Shown here piece after piece: positions 55,550 through 64,000 of a stretch of DNA of 64,000 bases. The notes below the pieces were generated by a model. That model was not told the DNA's origin. It made no database searches and saw only the letters and a program-made list of their open reading frames with translations. The position numbers were made by a program, and so were the translations under genes. Position 1 is the stretch's first letter. Each line of letters begins with the position of its first letter. Location of the stretch: the NCBI GenBank assembly GCA_016271365.2, contig CM057453.1, positions 1,090,451,001 to 1,090,515,000 on the forward strand, read 5' to 3'. The DNA comes from Neoceratodus forsteri. Taxonomy: Eukaryota; Chordata; Ceratodontiformes; Ceratodontidae.

Positions 55550-56285
55550 GTGGCGCAGGCACGGCCCAGGGGGTTGCAGTGTCCAACAGGGCCCCCCCCA
55601 TCTGTGACCATGGCCCAGCAGTAACCCATGACAGCCACTCCCTAACGGAGCCAGCTAGTACCTATGCACACCCTGAGAGTGGGGGAGAGGTTGGGGCAGA
55701 CCCGTGTCAGGAGCACGTCCCTGTAACCTGCCCATTGTTTACCAACAGGTGCAGAGCCAGAGATGGAGACCCAGGCGGAGATGGAGAGCAATGAGGACAG
55801 CACCAATGTGCCATGGGAGGAGGACACATTGTCAGGGGGAGAGAGACAGCAGCAGGTACTGGTGCCCTGCCTGCACATGTCACAGGCGCAGGTGCCTCAG
55901 TGACAGCACCGCCGTGCAGGCAGTCTGCAGCGGGTGGCAGTTGCAGGGATGGTACCGACACACTCCATCACACCCCCAGTGGGGCAGCACACCAACTCAG
56001 TATGGATAGTGGCGATGACGGACCGCCCACCCAACACATGAGATGCCGCTGTGCAGCAAGGGCACACAGCTACATGGAGAGGCAGTACCATATACTGCAG
56101 CAGCTGGAGTGGATCCATCTGGACTTGCAATGCTGTAACACTGCCACATTGAAGGGCCCACATGGAGGTGGCCAGGGACATGCACACGGCCATCCAGCCT
56201 TGTGCTGTGGCATTCAAGGGCATACAGGAACTGATGCAGTCACCACCAGCATGCATAGGCTCTGTAGTGCATGCACAGGTGAGTG
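55550..56285 (+). pseudogene. Possible downstream exons of the Myb-like gene
   Basis: Splice-acceptor-like CACCCACAG precedes GTGGCGCAGGCAC (about 55551), and TTTACCAACAG precedes the segment EPEMETQAEMESNEDS (about 55755-55800). Further on, MERQYHILQQLEWIHLDLQC (about 56073-56132) and MEVARDMHTAIQPC (56162) look like the C-terminal coiled-coil part of such proteins, with one frame change. The exon structure is inference. The 221-aa frame starting at 56162 is open but its C-terminal half shows no family wording. Confidence 0.4.
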
Positions 56286-56849
56286 ACAGACATGGGCACA
56301 CAGTGGGCACCACCATCCCCATGCCCAGTCTGGCATACAGTGGCGAGCACCCCCCTGTGGCACACACCCCACCAGAAGCATCGTGCCAGGATGCTAGTGA
56401 AGGACCTATGACACCATCCATGCATGCATCACCAGGTGGCAGGGATGAGGGCAGTACTGCAGAGCGCAGTGGGTACCAGGACAAGTTGGCTGGTGTGAAT
56501 ACGGATGACACCAGCACGGACTGGTCCACAGTTGCATGCAGGGGCCAGCCGGCGGCACAGCAATGGGCGCTGGGTAGATGGCTACAGACCAGGTCATCAG
56601 CATGGCTACTGGGCAAGCCTGATGGCAATGGGATCAGATATCTGGTGCACCAAATACCACCACCACCCCCCTCACACATGTCATGGCAACCCCCCATCCC
56701 CACACCGCTGCCAGCACTGTATGAGTGCCACACACTTGAACACGATGTGCAGCACACACCAGGGCTGCCAGGCATGGCCTCCCCACCCATCGTCCCTTCT
56801 GCTGCTGTGCACTGTGTATACTCTTAAAGGGGCGTGGCCATGTGGTATT

Positions 56850-58460
56850 GTGCCCCACCCGCGTATGTGATGGCGCCTCATGTCTGCAAGGTAACGGTAC
56901 TGTGCTGAGGCAGGTGGCACATGCAGAGTGAGATGGTGGGCATGATGGTGAACAGAATGGTGATGTTCCCCCAGCATCTGTGGTGGGTGTCTGAAGGGGA
57001 CTACATGAATGACTGGGGGCACAGCAACCTGTGATGGATCAGGGGATATGACAAGGTGGGTATCCTGTTGCCTGGATGCAAGGCCACCAGTGCTGGTTGG
57101 GTGTTAGCGTATGTGCACAGTACGATGCCCAATGATGTGTGCCCATTGCTCTCCACAGGACCAGCATTGGAGGGCCATGAGGATGGAGCTCAGCTGGCAG
57201 ATTCAGCCCGACGGGGTGAACTGCCATGTGTGGACACCACTGGGATGGCGCAGGAGGTACAAGGAGGCATTTCCCTGACTACATGATTCTGAAGGGGCAG
57301 TCCCGGAGGTGTACTACGAGAACATATCCTACGGGGCATGGGTGATCTATGTGCCATCACTGGTAGGTACATGGGGCCAGCCACGCCAGGAGGGGCTGTA
57401 CAAGTGTCCTAATGTCTGTACCTTTGCCTCACTGTGCTACAGGGGACCGGTGAGGTGAATGATGCTCCGGTACACAGGGAGGAACCTACCAGAGGTGGAG
57501 GTAGAGTAGGAGGAGCAGGAGGCTGACAGCGGAGGCTCTACACTTACCAGACCTTGGCCCCTGGCACAGGCTGTTGGAGCGGCACAGGTGCAGACTACCT
57601 GAGGTCATAGAAATGTGGGTTGGGGGGGTCTGTTCCACTGCCATATGCTTGGGGGTTGATTGCCATGCAGCTAGTAGTGTATACTAGTAAACACCTATTA
57701 AAGCCTGTTATCCATTAACACCTGTGTGGTCATTGTCTCGGGGGGGGCTTCATGTCCAGAGGTGTGGGGTTGGGGGCCTGTCAGGCAGAGGCGGCCGTGT
57801 GGCCCGTGGGGGTGTGCCCATTTGTGGCATGGTGTCGGCCTGTGACTATGCCCGGAGGCATGTCCAGGCAGGCATGGCGCAGTACCCAGGATGCCGCTGT
57901 GGCGGTGGTACATATTGCCCAGTCCCTACAGGCCCATTTTGCCGCACTTGCTCTGTACTACTTGGCCAGTGGCATGGATGCAGTTCCCTGGCCCAGGAAC
58001 ATGTTGCTGCCATGTGTGCCCTCCGCCATGGGTGGTGCCATGTGCCAGATGTGATCTTGGGTCATTGCCACTGCAATGCCGCTCTGGCTCACATGGCCAT
58101 GCATGGCCGCCACTATTTGGATCCGTCCCTGTGTGACTGTGACTGTCCCTGGCTTGTACTGGGCCAGGTGGCCTGCAACATGGCACAGCCCCCATGCCAG
58201 TGCTGGTGTGGTGTCGGTGGTCCTTGCACCACCACACCACCCCTGGCCATGGCATACTTTATGCAGCGCCACCCATGCAGCATTCCATCGTACATTGCTT
58301 TGTGCATAAGCGTAGTCATTGCTTATGTGCTGTGGTACATAGCACTGCCCCCACATAGATCATTCTGCGTGCCCGCTACTCACCCTTTGTGCATGCCATG
58401 GGCTTGTGGCATGTGCATTGGGCCCAACACATGGCTGCGTGCCATGCATCCCATTCATGC
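56850..58460. other. GC-rich interior of the Harbinger-like element, no credible gene
   Basis: A 343-codon frame (57724-58755, plus) and several others exist, but they are rich in Cys, His and Trp and show no family wording. The sequence is dense in CATGG/CCATG and TGGCA phrases, which produces long open frames on both strands. An ATTAAAG near 57697 could be a polyadenylation signal for a plus-strand transcript. Confidence 0.45.
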
Positions 58461-58470
58461 ACAGAGCCCA

Positions 58471-58563
58471 ATATTTCAATACACATGCAATAATAGACTA
58501 TACCTAATAATATGTGCACTAATAACATGCTCATGTGACAGAAGTAAAAAGGTTAACCAGTCA
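58471..58563 (+). repeat. 95-bp direct repeat, copy 1
   Basis: CAATATTTCAATACACATGC, ATATGTGCACTAATAACATG and AAAAAGGTTAACCA occur here and again at 59467-59563 with few changes. The copies are about 1 kb apart in the same orientation. The second lies outside the proposed right end of the Harbinger-like element. Confidence 0.8.
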
Positions 58564-58749
58564 ACCTACGAGCATGTATTATGTACTGTACACGCTCACT
58601 TGACAGTTCAGTCGGTGGCTGGCCATGGTGGTGTGAGGAGGGCTGTGCCAGTCACAGAAATGGGTTGGGTTGGCAGAGGAGTGGGGTGGTGGGTTACTAC
58701 CTGCCAGGATGGGGGTTGGGGGGTCACTAGACTACCAGAGAAGTTACTT

Positions 58750-59060
58750 CTTTAGGTTGGAATGGCAAATGGGGAATGGGGGAGGGGGAGGGACTATTGA
58801 AACACTAGGGATGGAAAATGGATAACTGGGAAAGGGATTGGAACTAGTGAGGGACTGCTGGCCCATCAATGAGATGCTATATTTTTATGGGGATGGGGAC
58901 TGGGGAAGGGGAGGGACCACTGGACCACCAGGGATTAAAACTGCATAATCAGGGAAGGGATCAGAGCTAGGGAGGGACCGTTGGACCAGAAATGAGATGT
59001 TATATTTCTATGGGGACAGGGATTGGGGCAGGAGAGGGACACTGAACCGCCAGGGTACCC
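58750..59060. repeat. Minisatellite, second block, G/A-rich
   Basis: The units resemble those at 54755-54970 (GGGACCACTGGACCACCAGG, GGGATCAGAGCTAGGGAGGG) alternating with GATGCTATATTTTTATGGGG. The block is irregular, with about four to five units. Confidence 0.75.
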
Positions 59061-59466
59061 AGCCCTTGACAGTGGGCAGACGGGTCTACGCACTGTTAAG
59101 GGCTGGATTTCAGAAGCATTAAACTGCACCACTGCTGGCAGCTGTTTAGCACTTCAGAACACTTTCAATATTGTGCTGTGCTGCATATGCATGGGGGAAC
59201 CCTCATGTGCATAGGCACAGCACAATATTGTGCAGGACGGTGCTGTCGGAGGGGTGTAGTGCATTGGTACCCTTTAAATATGGGCATGCCCCTGCCAGCT
59301 GGCACTATTCCAGGTTAGTGTGGCACAAACCCAGATTGTGCCGCACTAACCTTTGGAAAATGGGTCCCCTTGTTGCCCAGCTGTTTGTCTCACATAGCCC
59401 CCTGGGATGCTGTACCTACCCACCTCCCCTTGCAGTCACCCCACAAATGGATTACCATAAACCTAA

Positions 59467-59563
59467 ACAATATTTCAATACACATGCAATTTAAGACTAT
59501 AGTTAATAATATGCTCACTAATAATATGCTCATGGACAGTTGTAAAAAGGTTAACCAACAATT
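59467..59563 (+). repeat. 95-bp direct repeat, copy 2
   Basis: It matches 58471-58563 almost throughout (CAATATTTCAATACACATGC, then CTCACTAATAATATGCTCAT and AAAAAGGTTAACCAAC). Confidence 0.8.
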
Positions 59564-59823
59564 TATTTTCATGAGGTAGGTATAGGGCAGGGAGAATGGC
59601 ATGTAGGAAAGCAACAAAGCAGAATATTTAATGTGCAACATTAATATCAACCCCAATTGCAACAGTAATAATGGTGCCCACCCCCACCAGCAACACACAG
59701 TAGTTTCCCCACCTCCCCACTCGTACCAGTGCCCCTTAAGTCAGTCTGGGTACCCAAGTGATTTATGGTGCAGGCCTGAACTGTGCACTTTTTAATTAGA
59801 GAAGAACTTTTAAATGAACTCCA

Positions 59824-59895
59824 CAGGGCTGGCCTTAAGGATAGGCCAACTAGATGACCGCCTAGGGTGCCATGTGATAGGGGGCATCTTGAAAC
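59824..59895 (+). mobile_element. Possible DNA-transposon terminus (CAGGGCTGGCC type)
   Basis: CAGGGCTGGCCTTAAGGATA followed by GACCGCCTAGGGTGCCA is wording I associate with hAT-type terminal inverted repeats in vertebrates. No complementary right end (GGCCAGCCCTG) occurs in the rest of the window, so the element is truncated or continues beyond it. Confidence 0.4.
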
Positions 59896-59899
59896 AGAG

Positions 59900-61600
59900 C
59901 TCCATTTTTTTATGTTTCATCTTTTTACATGAAAGTCACCTGGACTGTGAAAGTTACATGGCCAAATGTTTTGTCTTTGGGGGGGGATTGAACTTGAAGA
60001 CTTGTCCACTGCCAGCCACCACCTTCATTTCTGCAGCTCCGCCTGTACAATCAGCTATTGGCTGCCTGCCACGCCCCCCCCCCCATTGGTGCATGCGCTG
60101 TGGTAGAATGGTTGAAGGATTTTGGCAGGTCACAGCAAGGGACTGAGCCGAGAGACAGGCAGCACAGCATTAGTGAGGCGGGCATTTGAGGAGGGAGTCA
60201 GAAACGGCGAAGCCAAGTTGGACAGTTTTGCTGGGTAACAGGTGTTGAGGGAAAAAAAAAAAAAAAAACAGCGAAAGTCAGCAAAATTGAAGAGGCGATA
60301 CCATGAGAGGACTGGAGGAGTAAAGAGCAGCAGCTGACAGGTTGTGTCTCTCTTCCCGTGGCATGGGTATGCGGGTCGGGGGTCAGGTGAGTCTCTTCAT
60401 ATCTATACCATTAGTGCTGGGGGGGATCGGGATGGGGCAGCAGCAGCATGCGGCAGCAAAACACAGAGGAAGGACTGTAAATGAAGGGACGGTCGGGAGA
60501 ACGAGTGCGGTGCTCCATCAAGAGAGATGATTGTGCTGTTTGAGGAAGGGAATATTTGTATTTATTTTTGGTTATTTGATGTGTTGTGAGGTTTTTGTGT
60601 ACATTTTGGGGGGGAATTGCCGAGGGGTTGGTGTGCAGAAAAGAAGGTGCAGTGCAGCTGCGGCAGCATCAAACATGTTGTCTTCTCTTTCATTTCCACA
60701 TTCCCTCATGTCAGAGAGAGGTGGCATCGGTGAAAGAGAGAGAGAGAAGGCAAAAAGAAAGAGAGTGAAGCTGGTGAGTGGGGAAGGGGTTGTGAGAAGA
60801 GTAATGATAGTTACCCCCTCCCCCGGGTGGTGTGGCTTCCCTCATCTCTGCCCCGTGCTCATCATCTATTCAGATAATATAAGAGGGGAGGGGCAGGACT
60901 TGGGTGGGAGGGGAAGATATTAGGCATGAATAGGGAGAGGAGCAGAAATGTGGAAGGGTGCGATCTGGGGAATGGGGTGGAAAGACAGAAACTGAAGCAC
61001 AAATGGGGGTTGTGGCAGGGTACAGATGGGGAGAACGAGTGGTATAAATGAAACAGTTACAGTAAGTGGGGAGGGAGCTAGATATAGGGGTGTTTAAACT
61101 GTAGGGGTTATGTAGGTAGGGATGGAGTAATGGAGTCCTAAGTTAGAGACCCAGTGCTCCTAGATAGATTTGGTATTTTTCCTGTAGATTGCATTCATTT
61201 TCCTGTACACCAGAGCAGGACTATGGGACCAGTTTTCTTGTAGATAGCTCCATTTCACTGTACAATACATACATCTATAGATCTGGGAGCTCTGGAAACC
61301 CAGTGGCAGGGATGGGGGCTTTTAACAACAGAGTTTAGGGATGTTTACTGTGGGTATGTACTGGGGGTGGACTTGAGTTGGTGCAGTATAGGACTGGAGG
61401 GGAGGTGATGTGTGTGGTAGTTGGTAATGGTCATTTTACTCTCTGAAGGAAAGAAACAAAAATGGAGAAAACCCTACAGTGCTATGTCAAAATGAATTAT
61501 ATAGGCACTGTCAGGTCCCGCTCTGCGTGGACCTCATCAGAGAATGGGAAAGGAAAGTGGATGACAAGTTTGGGAGGTAGCCTGGGTAATCCTAATGTAA
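59900..61600. other. G-rich and purine-rich stretch, no supported gene
   Basis: It contains an A-tract at 60251-60268, a GA-rich run near 60735-60770, and a CAGGTGAGT splice-donor-like site at 60384-60392 after an ATG at 60342. No protein family is recognisable in any frame. Confidence 0.45.
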
Positions 61601-61619
61601 AGCCCAGGCAGACTGGTAC

Positions 61620-61755
61620 TGGTGGATAAAATGCTCTGAGGGGAGCACAGCTGTCAACCTGGAGACAAAGCAGACTCAGGTTTGAATCCCACAGCTGTCA
61701 CTTACATACTGTGTGATCCTGAACAAGTCACTTAACCTCCTTGTGCTAAATTTCT
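61620..61755 (+). mobile_element. MIR/CORE-type SINE, second copy
   Basis: CTCAGGTTTGAATCCCAC (box B), then CTGTCACTTACATACTGTGT and GAACAAGTCACTTAACCTCC match the MIR core and the copy at 11395-11560. Box A is decayed. No TSD was seen. Confidence 0.75.
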
Positions 61756-61822
61756 CTTAATGGGTCACACATAGAAATGAGATTATGCTCATTGTGCCTG
61801 TACAGACCAAAAATTCTAAATG

Positions 61823-61992
61823 TATAGAATAATGTATGGGCAACCATGCACAACAAGACTGTGTTTCCATCAAGGGGTTGGGATGACATGATAGGGACCT
61901 CCAGAGCGAAGCTCGAGAGGTCCTTGATATCATCACAGTTCTTGAGATGCACGCCTGGCTGAGTTGATCTGGTTAACCATATATTATTTATT
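61823..61992. mobile_element. Palindromic MITE, copy F
   Basis: The ends are TATAGAATAATGTATGGGCA and the complement of AACCATATATTATTTA. The inner arms pair well (CATCAAGGGGTTGGGATGAC against ATCATCACAGTTCTTGAGATG). The centre is at 61897-61921 with CTCCAGAG and CTCGAGAG. The outer arms are more diverged than in copies A, D and E. Confidence 0.75.
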
Positions 61993-62166
61993 TATTTATT
62001 CATAAAACATTTTACCAAGTAAGCAGAGTTTGGATGGGCTTGTTTTCAGCTACGACCTTGGGAGGAGGATTAAGAACAGCAAGGAGATGCAGTACAGGCA
62101 TCCTAATGGAGGCAAAATAAATGAATTAATACAGAAATAGCATATAAGGTCTTCTATACTTTAAAT

Positions 62167-62258
62167 AAGGAATAATGTATGATTGACCATACACAGTGAG
62201 CCAGTGTTTTCATCAAGGGATTGAAATAACAGCATACGGACCTTGAACACGAGGAGGG
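62167..62258. mobile_element. Palindromic MITE, left half only (copy G)
   Basis: AATAATGTATGATTGACCAT, then TTTTCATCAAGGGATTGA and GGACCTTGAACACGAGGAGG parallel the left arm and damaged centre of copy F. The right arm is absent. Confidence 0.6.
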
Positions 62259-62917
62259 GGGCAGAATTGCGTGTGTGTGAGCGAGCAGAGTGTAGAAACT
62301 GAAAGTTGTGGGAGTGACCACAAGGGAGGAAGTGCAACTGAGTTAATGATAAAACATGTACATAGCATCTTTAGAATGTGCACAACTTCAGACGTGCACA
62401 TTTTCGAAGGGGCTGCTTTCCATACACAATAAGCCCTGACTAAATACTGTGACTATATTTTAAGTTACTCACCTCACCACTTTACAGAGTAAACACAGTA
62501 CACAAACTCACGCTGCCCATGGTGTTGTTTCAGTTTCACAGAACAGTTTTACTGGGCATGCACGGCTCTATGACATAGGTACTGCAGTACAGCGAAAAGT
62601 CATTGTACCACATTAGTTACATCACTACTATGGTACAACAGGATTTTGAGTGGTAAGGATTTCCATACACATCAATCCCTGACCATACACTGTAGTTCTT
62701 AAGACATTACACTAAGCTAAAACCTGTTTCCTGATAGTCCTGAGAGCACATGGGGGTTTAAGTGATACTGTCAACCCCCTTAGGTCTCAGAGTGCCTCTA
62801 GTTTAAAAAAGCATTTGTCAATGCTGAATGTTGTCTCACTGGCATTGGCATTGGTAGTGCAGGAGTTAGAGAAGCATAATAGGAATGGCAGTGAATTATT
62901 GAACTGACGCCAACCCC

Positions 62918-63256
62918 ACCCTCACCCTGAAGAGACTGACAGGCATTGGGTTGTGCCTTTGGGTCGTCAGCTATAACGATCATGCCATTTTAGCTCACCC
63001 TACCCTATAGACACTGACAAGTGTCATGGTGTGCTTTGGGGTTTTTGAGCCTTGTATTTGCACCATTCCATAAGGAAATACGTTATGACGGGTGCAGTAC
63101 AGGAGAATGGGGTGAACTTTAGGGCCGAACACTGCAAGGCACACCTCGATGCCTGTCACTGGCTGCAGGATGGGGGTGGAATGGCATGAGCATTACAGCC
63201 AATGATCCCAAGTCACATCCCTGACGCCTGTCAGTCTCTACAGGGTGGAGTGTTAC
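62918..63256. repeat. Foldback with arms of about 150 bp, each built of two related units
   Basis: CCTGAAGAGACTGACAGGCA at 62927 is matched by the complement at about 63228-63248 (TGCCTGTCAGTCTCTACAGG-like). A second, related block (AGACACTGACAAGTGTCATG at 63009) matches the complement at about 63150-63170. The centre is near 63080. Pairing is about 70%. The family is unknown. Confidence 0.65.
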
Positions 63257-63296
63257 AGTTGGAAACCCTAATGTCGTAGGCATCTGTTGGTATTTT

Positions 63297-64000
63297 CACT
63301 CCAAATTTTCAACATAGGCTTTTTGTGACCCTACCTTATGAAGTGTGACACAATCAGTTTGGTAGCTGAAAGGTGGTTTTGCACAGCGGCTGTGCCATTT
63401 GGCGACACAGGGACGAAAACATATTTTGGGCAGGATGTGAAAAATGACAACTGTATTGTTCATGAGGAGGTATAGAAAATTGCAAAGTTGAAAATCTGAA
63501 GTGAAAATATGAAAAATTGGTGAAGTCATGAGCATGCATAGAAACTGCGCAACACACTTCCGTAACCCAATTATCTTTGGGATTTTTTTAGCCACATTTT
63601 CAACATAGGCACTTTGGGACCTCTCCTCATGAACAGTGGTGCTGTGATTTTGTTAATCTGTCCCAAAAGTTGATTTCCCACAGCTACCCCGCCATCGTGC
63701 GCCACAGGTGCGGAAACACATTTTGGGCAGACTATGAAATATTACAGCTGTACTGTTCATAATGGAGTGTGGAAAATGCCAGTGTTGAAAATCTGGCATG
63801 AAAATACTGCAAATTTTGAAGTTACAAGTGTGCATGGAAACTGCGCAATGCATGCTTGTAACACAGTCATTTTATAGACTTTCAGCACCAAATGTTCAAC
63901 ATAGGCATTTTAGGACCTCTGCTCATGAGCAGTGTCATTGTCATGTCCTCAAACAGTCCCAAAAACTGATTTCACACAGCGACCATGCTATTCTGCGCTG
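63297..64000. repeat. Satellite, about 291-296 bp unit, running off the window
   Basis: The anchor CAACATAGGC recurs at 63310, 63601 and 63897. Other shared phrases per unit are ACATATTTTGGGCAG/ACACATTTTGGGCAG, GTTGAAAATCTG and AACTGCGCAA. Two full units and the start of a third are visible, diverged by roughly 20-30%. The array extends past position 64000. The minus-strand frames are products of the repeat. Confidence 0.85.

Larger units (their letters stand above)
54557..59368 (+). mobile_element. Harbinger-like DNA transposon, about 4.8 kb, Myb-like gene only
   Basis: The ends GGGACCCATTTTC (54557) and GGAAAATGGGTCCC (to 59368) are inverted. Subterminal regions contain ATATTC motifs (54643, 54680) and a 59167-59236 hairpin. 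Inside lie a minisatellite (54755-54970), a Myb-like gene (about 55130-56280), a long GC-rich stretch without recognisable coding, and a second minisatellite block (58750-59060). No DDE transposase was recognised on either strand, and no TWA target duplication could be read, so the superfamily call rests on the Myb-like gene. Confidence 0.55.

Noticed and set aside
55897..56790. 297-codon open frame on the minus strand
   Set aside because: It runs antisense to the probable Myb-like exons and to a 221-codon plus frame, and shows low-complexity Cys/Ser-rich composition with no family wording.
57724..58755. 343-codon open frame on the plus strand, the longest in the window
   Set aside because: The translation is dominated by Cys, His, Trp and Pro from CATGG/TGGCA-rich DNA, has no recognisable domain, and long frames overlap it on both strands. 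Composition explains it.

Overview
The window reads as vertebrate intergenic DNA made almost entirely of transposable elements and simple or satellite repeats. I recognise no host protein-coding gene, rRNA, functional tRNA gene or CRISPR array. The mix is CR1, L2 and Tx1-type LINEs, a Gmr1-type Gypsy LTR element, a Crypton-type tyrosine recombinase, hAT, Tigger and Harbinger DNA transposons, and MIR-like and tRNA-headed SINEs. That mix fits a large-genome amphibian (the CR1 tail phrase reminds me of caecilians) or a lobe-finned fish better than a mammal or bird. The lineage is inference from memory of repeat families, not a search result.

1-25 kb: a Tx1-like LINE remnant (about 60-1985). Five copies of one long tRNA-headed, A-tailed SINE follow (about 2.65, 10.6, 12.35, 13.5 and 17.0 kb), each with a target-site duplication I could read. 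A nearly full L2-type LINE lies on the minus strand (5.5-10.1 kb), with further L2 pieces at 5.0, 14.3 and 22.7-25.0 kb. There is also a Crypton-like pseudogene (15.3-16.8 kb), a 67-73 bp tandem satellite (17.9-18.5 kb) and a 1.7 kb solo LTR with a TGAT duplication (19858-21565).

25-47 kb: a Gypsy element (25552-32480) with two unequal LTRs, a decayed gag, and integrase placed before reverse transcriptase, the Gmr1 order. Then come four minus-strand CR1 copies and one plus-strand CR1 scrap, a ~410 bp foldback, and two opposed LINE pieces. The plus-strand LINE piece is split by a Tigger element, which itself contains a palindromic MITE.

47-64 kb: a 3.5 kb hAT-type element with an exact 8-bp duplication and nested insertions, a 1.5 kb element with GAATAT-rich ends, and a ~4.8 kb Harbinger-like element carrying a Myb-like gene but no visible transposase. 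More palindromic MITEs, two MIR-type SINE hits overall, a second foldback, and a ~291-296 bp satellite that runs off the right edge complete the region.

Nothing here forms a working pathway. The coding pieces are broken element genes (endonuclease, reverse transcriptase, integrase, RNase H, recombinase, Myb-like). The most unusual signal is the palindromic MITE family (40.9-62.2 kb). Its ends and a 25-bp centre are shared between copies, while the arm segments between them differ from copy to copy yet remain self-complementary within each copy.
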